Assembly (NCBI GenBank): GCA_021774785.1
Contig: JAJFIQ010000025.1
Coordinates: 1-64,000, forward strand
DNA: 64,000 nt
Reading direction: 5' to 3'
DNA from: Emcibacter sp.
GTDB taxonomy: Bacteria > Pseudomonadota > Alphaproteobacteria > Sphingomonadales > Emcibacteraceae
Positions 63,036-64,000 of this stretch are shown piece by piece. Within the stretch, counting starts at the first letter, position 1; each line of letters starts with the position of its first letter. The notes beneath the pieces are model-generated. The model worked only from the letters and a program-made list of their open reading frames with translations, was not told where the DNA came from and did not search any database. The position numbers and the translations under genes were made by a program.

Positions 63036-63386
63036 TCAGGCATCTGCTACACGATTGGCCTTTTCCATTGTTTCCGCAAAATCTGTCAAAAAGACAGCGC
63101 CTTTCACGGTGCGTTGAATCAGGACATTTCTTTTATCTGCGTCGTCCTTTATTCTTTTGACCAGCCCCTGTGCGCTTAACGTATCAACGGCTCTGGTAAT
63201 TACCGGTTTTGAAACATTCAGCGCTTTGGCCAGCCCCCGGACTGTATGTGGTTGTGGCTTCAGATAAATACGAAGCAAGAGAGCCAGTTGCCGGGACGTC
63301 AGGTCAGTATTCTTTGATCGGACCGTTTCTGTCAGGGTGTGCATCCATAATATTAACCCCCTATGACCGTCTAAATCCATATTCAT
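63036..63386 (-). CDS. MarR-family regulator
   Basis: The 116-residue protein is a short MarR-type winged helix: LTSRQLALLLRIY, then RGLAKALNVSKPVITRAVDTL as the recognition helix-turn-helix and a wing KDDADKRNVLIQRT. It is shorter than typical MarR (about 140) and lacks much of the N-terminal dimer helix. It lies between pepA and the C40 gene on the same strand. Confidence 0.82.
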   Translation of the reverse strand: MNMDLDGHRGLILWMHTLTETVRSKNTDLTSRQLALLLRIYLKPQPHTVRGLAKALNVSKPVITRAVDTLSAQGLVKRIKDDADKRNVLIQRTVKGAVFLTDFAETMEKANRVADA

Positions 63387-63471
63387 GCTTTAAACCACTG
63401 CTTCATTCCCTGCTGGATATTGCCCTTATATTGGTCATTCTGCAACTTTTTTTAGTGCGTTTTATAATTTA

Positions 63472-64000
63472 TTACCCAAAACGCCCTTTTAGATAAGCAT
63501 AGACAGCACGCAATCCCATGGCTTCTCCGCCTTTGGGACGTCCGGGCAGGTCGGACATATTCCAGGCATAAACATCGAAATGCACCCATTTTTCTGGCTC
63601 ATCGACAAAATGTTTCAGGAAAAGTGCCGCCATGATTGCGCCGCCAAAAGGACCGGACCCCATATTATTCAGATCGGCACAGTTTGATTTAAGACCGGGC
63701 GCATAGGGGGCGTAAAGCGGCATGCGCCAGACAGGGTCATTTTCCTCTTCGGAACATTGCGAGAGGTCATAGGCCAGTACATCACCATCCGTGAAGAAGG
63801 GAACAATCGAAGGTCCCATGGCTACCCGCGCAGCACCGGTCAGAGTGGCGAAGTCAAGCATAAGGTCTGGCTTATCTTCCGATGCCAAGGTCAAGCAATC
63901 ACATAGAACCAGTCTTCCTTCCGCATCGGTATTATCCACTTCGACAGTGTCGCCTTTATAGGTTTTGATGATATCACCAGGCCGGAAGGCATCACCGGAT
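63472..64000 (-). CDS. pepA: Leucyl aminopeptidase (M17), C-terminal part
   Basis: The frame is open to the window edge, so the N-terminus is outside. The visible part has VDNTDAEGRLVLCD, which carries metal and catalytic residues of the M17 family, LDFATLTGAARVAMG, and the ending KGGEAMGLRAVYAYLKGRFG. It removes N-terminal residues from peptides in the cytoplasm, using two metal ions. The cut lies just before the active-site segment. Confidence 0.93.
   Translation of the reverse strand, partial: SGDAFRPGDIIKTYKGDTVEVDNTDAEGRLVLCDCLTLASEDKPDLMLDFATLTGAARVAMGPSIVPFFTDGDVLAYDLSQCSEEENDPVWRMPLYAPYAPGLKSNCADLNNMGSGPFGGAIMAALFLKHFVDEPEKWVHFDVYAWNMSDLPGRPKGGEAMGLRAVYAYLKGRFG

Noticed and set aside
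1-64000. CRISPR array, rRNA operon or prophage
   Set aside because: No regularly spaced repeats, rRNA sequence or phage structural genes were found.

Overview
The window is bacterial chromosome from an alphaproteobacterium, probably marine. The evidence is the alphaproteobacterial gene order (rpmH-rnpA-yidD-yidC-engB-argB; dapD-dapE beside truA-fmt-def; dnaX-ybaB-recR; pheA divergent from a membrane-anchored cytochrome c; pepA beside a C40 peptidase), MocR and DUF2336 proteins, and three sites matching the CtrA consensus. I cannot fix the genus from sequence alone.

Region 1 (1-25.8 kb) is an accessory C1/betaine catabolism block. It opens with the end of an IS6-family element and closes next to a tRNA-Arg gene. 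A TetR-family regulator, probably autoregulated through a 46-bp palindrome over its promoter, starts an operon of dimethylglycine dehydrogenase, heterotetrameric sarcosine oxidase (soxB-D-A-G) and dihydroneopterin aldolase (folB). A TPR-sulfotransferase and a TonB-dependent receptor lie on the minus strand, and a BCCT betaine transporter diverges from the receptor. The receptor/transporter intergenic region carries a second copy of the palindrome core. A GbdR-like AraC regulator then diverges from a nine-gene operon: fhs, corrinoid protein, DUF1638, metV-like, metF, methyl-THF:corrinoid methyltransferase, GFA-family protein, RACo corrinoid activator, and a non-pyrrolysine MttB-family methyltransferase. 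Together these genes can strip all three N-methyl groups of a betaine onto tetrahydrofolate. The first goes through cobalamin and methyl-THF; the other two go through DMGDH and Sox as methylene-THF. Fhs can then recover formate and ATP. In effect the methyl branch of the Wood-Ljungdahl pathway is wired for oxidation next to oxygen-using flavoenzymes. No BHMT or Rieske-type betaine demethylase is present in the window.

Region 2 (26-33.4 kb) holds tRNA-Arg, a lipoprotein, gamma-glutamyltransferase, a glutathione transferase with two paralogous DUF1330-like proteins beside a divergent LysR regulator, and an orphan histidine kinase.

Region 3 (33.5-48.9 kb) is mostly core: rpmH, rnpA, yidD, yidC, engB, argB; a DUF2336/diguanylate cyclase pair; a pyrimidine 5'-nucleotidase; dapD, dapE, a Yip1-like membrane protein; an A/T-rich Sel1-repeat protein; truA, fmt, def and rmuC.

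Region 4 (48.9-53.4 kb) is a chemosensory patch. It has a receiver protein with a FliM-like tail, a small Hpt-like protein without the histidine, a soluble MCP, two near-identical PAS proteins and a truncated second MCP. Three promoter regions here carry TTAA-N7-TTAA (CtrA-type) boxes.

Region 5 (53.5-64 kb) is core again: a GFA protein, recR, ybaB, dnaX, the 4.5S SRP RNA, nudC, a thioesterase, a MocR regulator divergent from a PPOX-fold protein, pheA, cytochrome c, C40 peptidase, MarR and a partial pepA.
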